38,320 nucleotides of DNA, taken from positions 1 through 38,320 of the forward strand of contig NZ_SMKY01000057.1 of NCBI RefSeq assembly GCF_004349235.1, read 5' to 3'. Shown here in pieces: positions 37,195 to 38,320 of this stretch. The notes beneath the pieces were generated by a model. That model was not told the DNA's origin and ran no database searches. It saw only the letters and a list, made by a program, of their open reading frames with translations. The first letter of the stretch is position 1. Each line of letters starts with the position of its first letter. The position numbers and the translations under genes were made by a program. This DNA comes from Actinomadura darangshiensis. GTDB taxonomy: Bacteria > Actinomycetota > Actinomycetes > Streptosporangiales > Streptosporangiaceae.

Positions 37195-38028
37195 TCAGGC
37201 GGAGAGCTTCTCCTCGAGCATGAGCTCCAGCGCATCGCTGATCAGGATGTGGGCGGCCTTGTCCTGCGTGACCTTCCGCTGCTTCGCGTACGCCTGTAAC
37301 GCCTGGTGTTCGTCCGGGCTGAGCGTCACGATGATCTGCTTGACCTTCTTCTTCGGCGAGGCGTGCTCCTTGAGCAGGCTCTCGACGGGGGTCTCCGGGC
37401 TCTCCTGCTTCGCCTTGATGACGGTGCGCCGCTGGGCCGCGGTCATCTCCGACATCTCCCGCGCCAGCAGCTTGACCTCGTCGGGTTCGAGCGGGACGTC
37501 GGTGTCGGCGACGTCCTGCACCTTCAGGGCGACGTCCAGCACGACCTCGCCGGAGTCGACCATCTCCTGCAGCTCCGTGGTGAGCCGGTCGTACTTCACG
37601 TGCTTGCGGACGGTGTTGTAGGGCAGCCCGGTCTCCTCGGCGACCATGCGCGCGCTGCCGTACTTGCGGTACAGAGTGGTGCACCCGTCGATGATGTCGC
37701 GGGTGTCGAGGTCGACGCGGAGCAGGTTCTCGGTAAGGGAGAGGACACGCGCGGTGGTGAGGTCCACCGGCCTGTCGATGATCGCGGCCAGGATCGTCCG
37801 GCGGCCGAGGATGCGGTGCGCCTGGACGCGCCGCTGCCCCATGAGCACTTCGAGCTTCTGCGGGTCGCGTGCGCTCGGGCACACCACGATCGGCTCCAGC
37901 ATGCCGTGCCGGCGGATGCTTTCGGCGAGTTCTTCGATTTCCTTATCAGCACCCCGAATGCGGGCTTGGCCCTCGCCGAAGACCAGCCCCTTGACGAGCA
38001 CCTCACGAATCGCGCGAATGGCAGCCAT
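37195..38028 (-). CDS. ParB/KorB-like DNA-binding protein, possible cluster regulator
   Basis: A 277-residue protein with a ParB N-terminal (sulfiredoxin-like) domain: IEELAESIRRHGMLEPIVV, LEVLMGQRRVQAHRILG and LSLTENLLRVDL. The canonical GERRxRA box reads GQRRVQA, so the CTP-binding/hydrolysis site is altered. A helix-turn-helix follows, ARMVAEETGLPYNTVRKHVKYDRL (about 125-150). The C-terminal 50 residues, after a Lys-rich linker, have a ribbon-helix-helix-like pattern (VKQIIVTLSPDEHQALQAYAKQ). No parA neighbour exists, so a chromosomal regulator in the manner of StrR/KorB proteins is more likely than a partition protein. It lies directly upstream of the NRPS operon, same strand. ATG 38028 has GAAGGGAA upstream. 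A relic of an integrated plasmid is the alternative. Confidence 0.85.
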   Translation of the reverse strand: MAAIRAIREVLVKGLVFGEGQARIRGADKEIEELAESIRRHGMLEPIVVCPSARDPQKLEVLMGQRRVQAHRILGRRTILAAIIDRPVDLTTARVLSLTENLLRVDLDTRDIIDGCTTLYRKYGSARMVAEETGLPYNTVRKHVKYDRLTTELQEMVDSGEVVLDVALKVQDVADTDVPLEPDEVKLLAREMSEMTAAQRRTVIKAKQESPETPVESLLKEHASPKKKVKQIIVTLSPDEHQALQAYAKQRKVTQDKAAHILISDALELMLEEKLSA

Positions 38029-38320
38029 CGATTCCCTTCCCCGTAAGCGTCACTACCTGCGATTTCATGGAGTACCGAACCGCCGAACAGTGAATGAACG
38101 GCCCCCCTGATGGCTTCATGATCATACGACGCAGCCGAGCGGCGCCTAGTTCACGGTGACGGCAAAAACGCCAGGTCACTTGCCTGAGGATGGTTCGGTA
38201 TCTACAGTCGCGGAGTTGGCCGCCAGGCCGCCGCGACGGCCGGCCGGGCACGGTCGCGGCGGCGCGTCGCCGGCGCCCGCGGGCAGGGCCGATTTCCCTG
38301 TTCCCCGGTGTCCGTAACCC
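38029..38320. other. Upstream region of the ParB-like gene to the window end
   Basis: No gene is evident. An inverted repeat of 9-bp arms, TACCGAACC (38073-38081) and GGTTCGGTA (38192-38200), flanks a 110-bp interval, and a TATGAT-like -10 occurs on the minus strand at about 38121-38126 without a clear -35. The repeats may be paired operator half-sites for autoregulation. The last 100 bases are featureless and extremely GC-rich. Confidence 0.4.

Noticed and set aside
37195..38028. Chromosome partition ParB
   Set aside because: No parA neighbour, no parS-like sites seen, an altered CTP-binding box and an atypical C-terminus.
38151..38180. Hairpin GTGACGGC-AAAAAC-GCC-AGGTCAC near the right end
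   Set aside because: The stem needs a two-base bulge and no T-tract or adjacent gene end justifies a terminator call.

Overview
This is a very GC-rich window with strong G/C preference at third codon positions, GTG/TTG starts, an actinobacterial-style histidine utilisation operon and NRPS genes. It looks like a chromosomal segment of a filamentous actinomycete. Actinomadura or another member of the Thermomonosporaceae is my guess from overall style; no rRNA or other taxonomic marker is present.

Region 1 (1-6703), housekeeping. From left to right: the 3' part of glgB (glycogen branching enzyme, cut by the window edge), a small ACT-domain-like protein, a Nudix-NYN fusion on the minus strand, a PaaI-like thioesterase with a TTG start, an SppA-type signal peptide peptidase, a flavin reductase-like protein that appears to start at CTG overlapping the sppA stop, and a convergent bacterioferritin-like ferritin.

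Region 2 (6704-8667). An approximately 800 bp gap of lower GC holds inverted repeats and one doubtful short ORF. It precedes a sigma-70/ECF-like sigma factor. A translationally coupled downstream gene looks frameshifted: its likely membrane-spanning C-terminus lies in another frame.

Region 3 (8709-16521), histidine degradation. hutH, hutU, an M20 amidohydrolase, hutF and hutI are transcribed leftwards from a 71 bp divergent promoter shared with an IclR-family regulator. A perfect 6-bp-arm inverted repeat in that promoter is a good operator candidate. Because HutF makes N-formylglutamate and no HutG is present, the M20 enzyme probably supplies the deformylase step.

Region 4 (16534-36603), the accessory prize. 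This is a compact leftward non-ribosomal peptide operon: three single-module NRPSs, each C-A-T-E, then a VioC-like arginine 3-hydroxylase, two ABC exporter half-transporters, a VioD-like capreomycidine synthase and an MbtH protein. VioC-like plus VioD-like enzymes imply that L-arginine is converted to capreomycidine. The first A domain carries an ornithine-type code and so probably loads capreomycidine or another basic residue; the second has a clear Thr-type code; the third is unassigned. Docking-like tails suggest the order NRPS1, NRPS2, NRPS3. There is no thioesterase or reductase, and the last module ends in an epimerase. The condensation domain of NRPS2 has Phe-Gln where the catalytic His-His should be. 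I do not recognise this combination as a described pathway.

Region 5 (36604-38320). The long NRPS leader contains a perfect 22-bp palindrome centred on TTTTAAAA and related imperfect sites. Upstream of it are an intrinsic terminator and a ParB/KorB-like DNA-binding protein that may regulate the cluster. No tRNA, rRNA, CRISPR array or insertion sequence was seen anywhere in the window.
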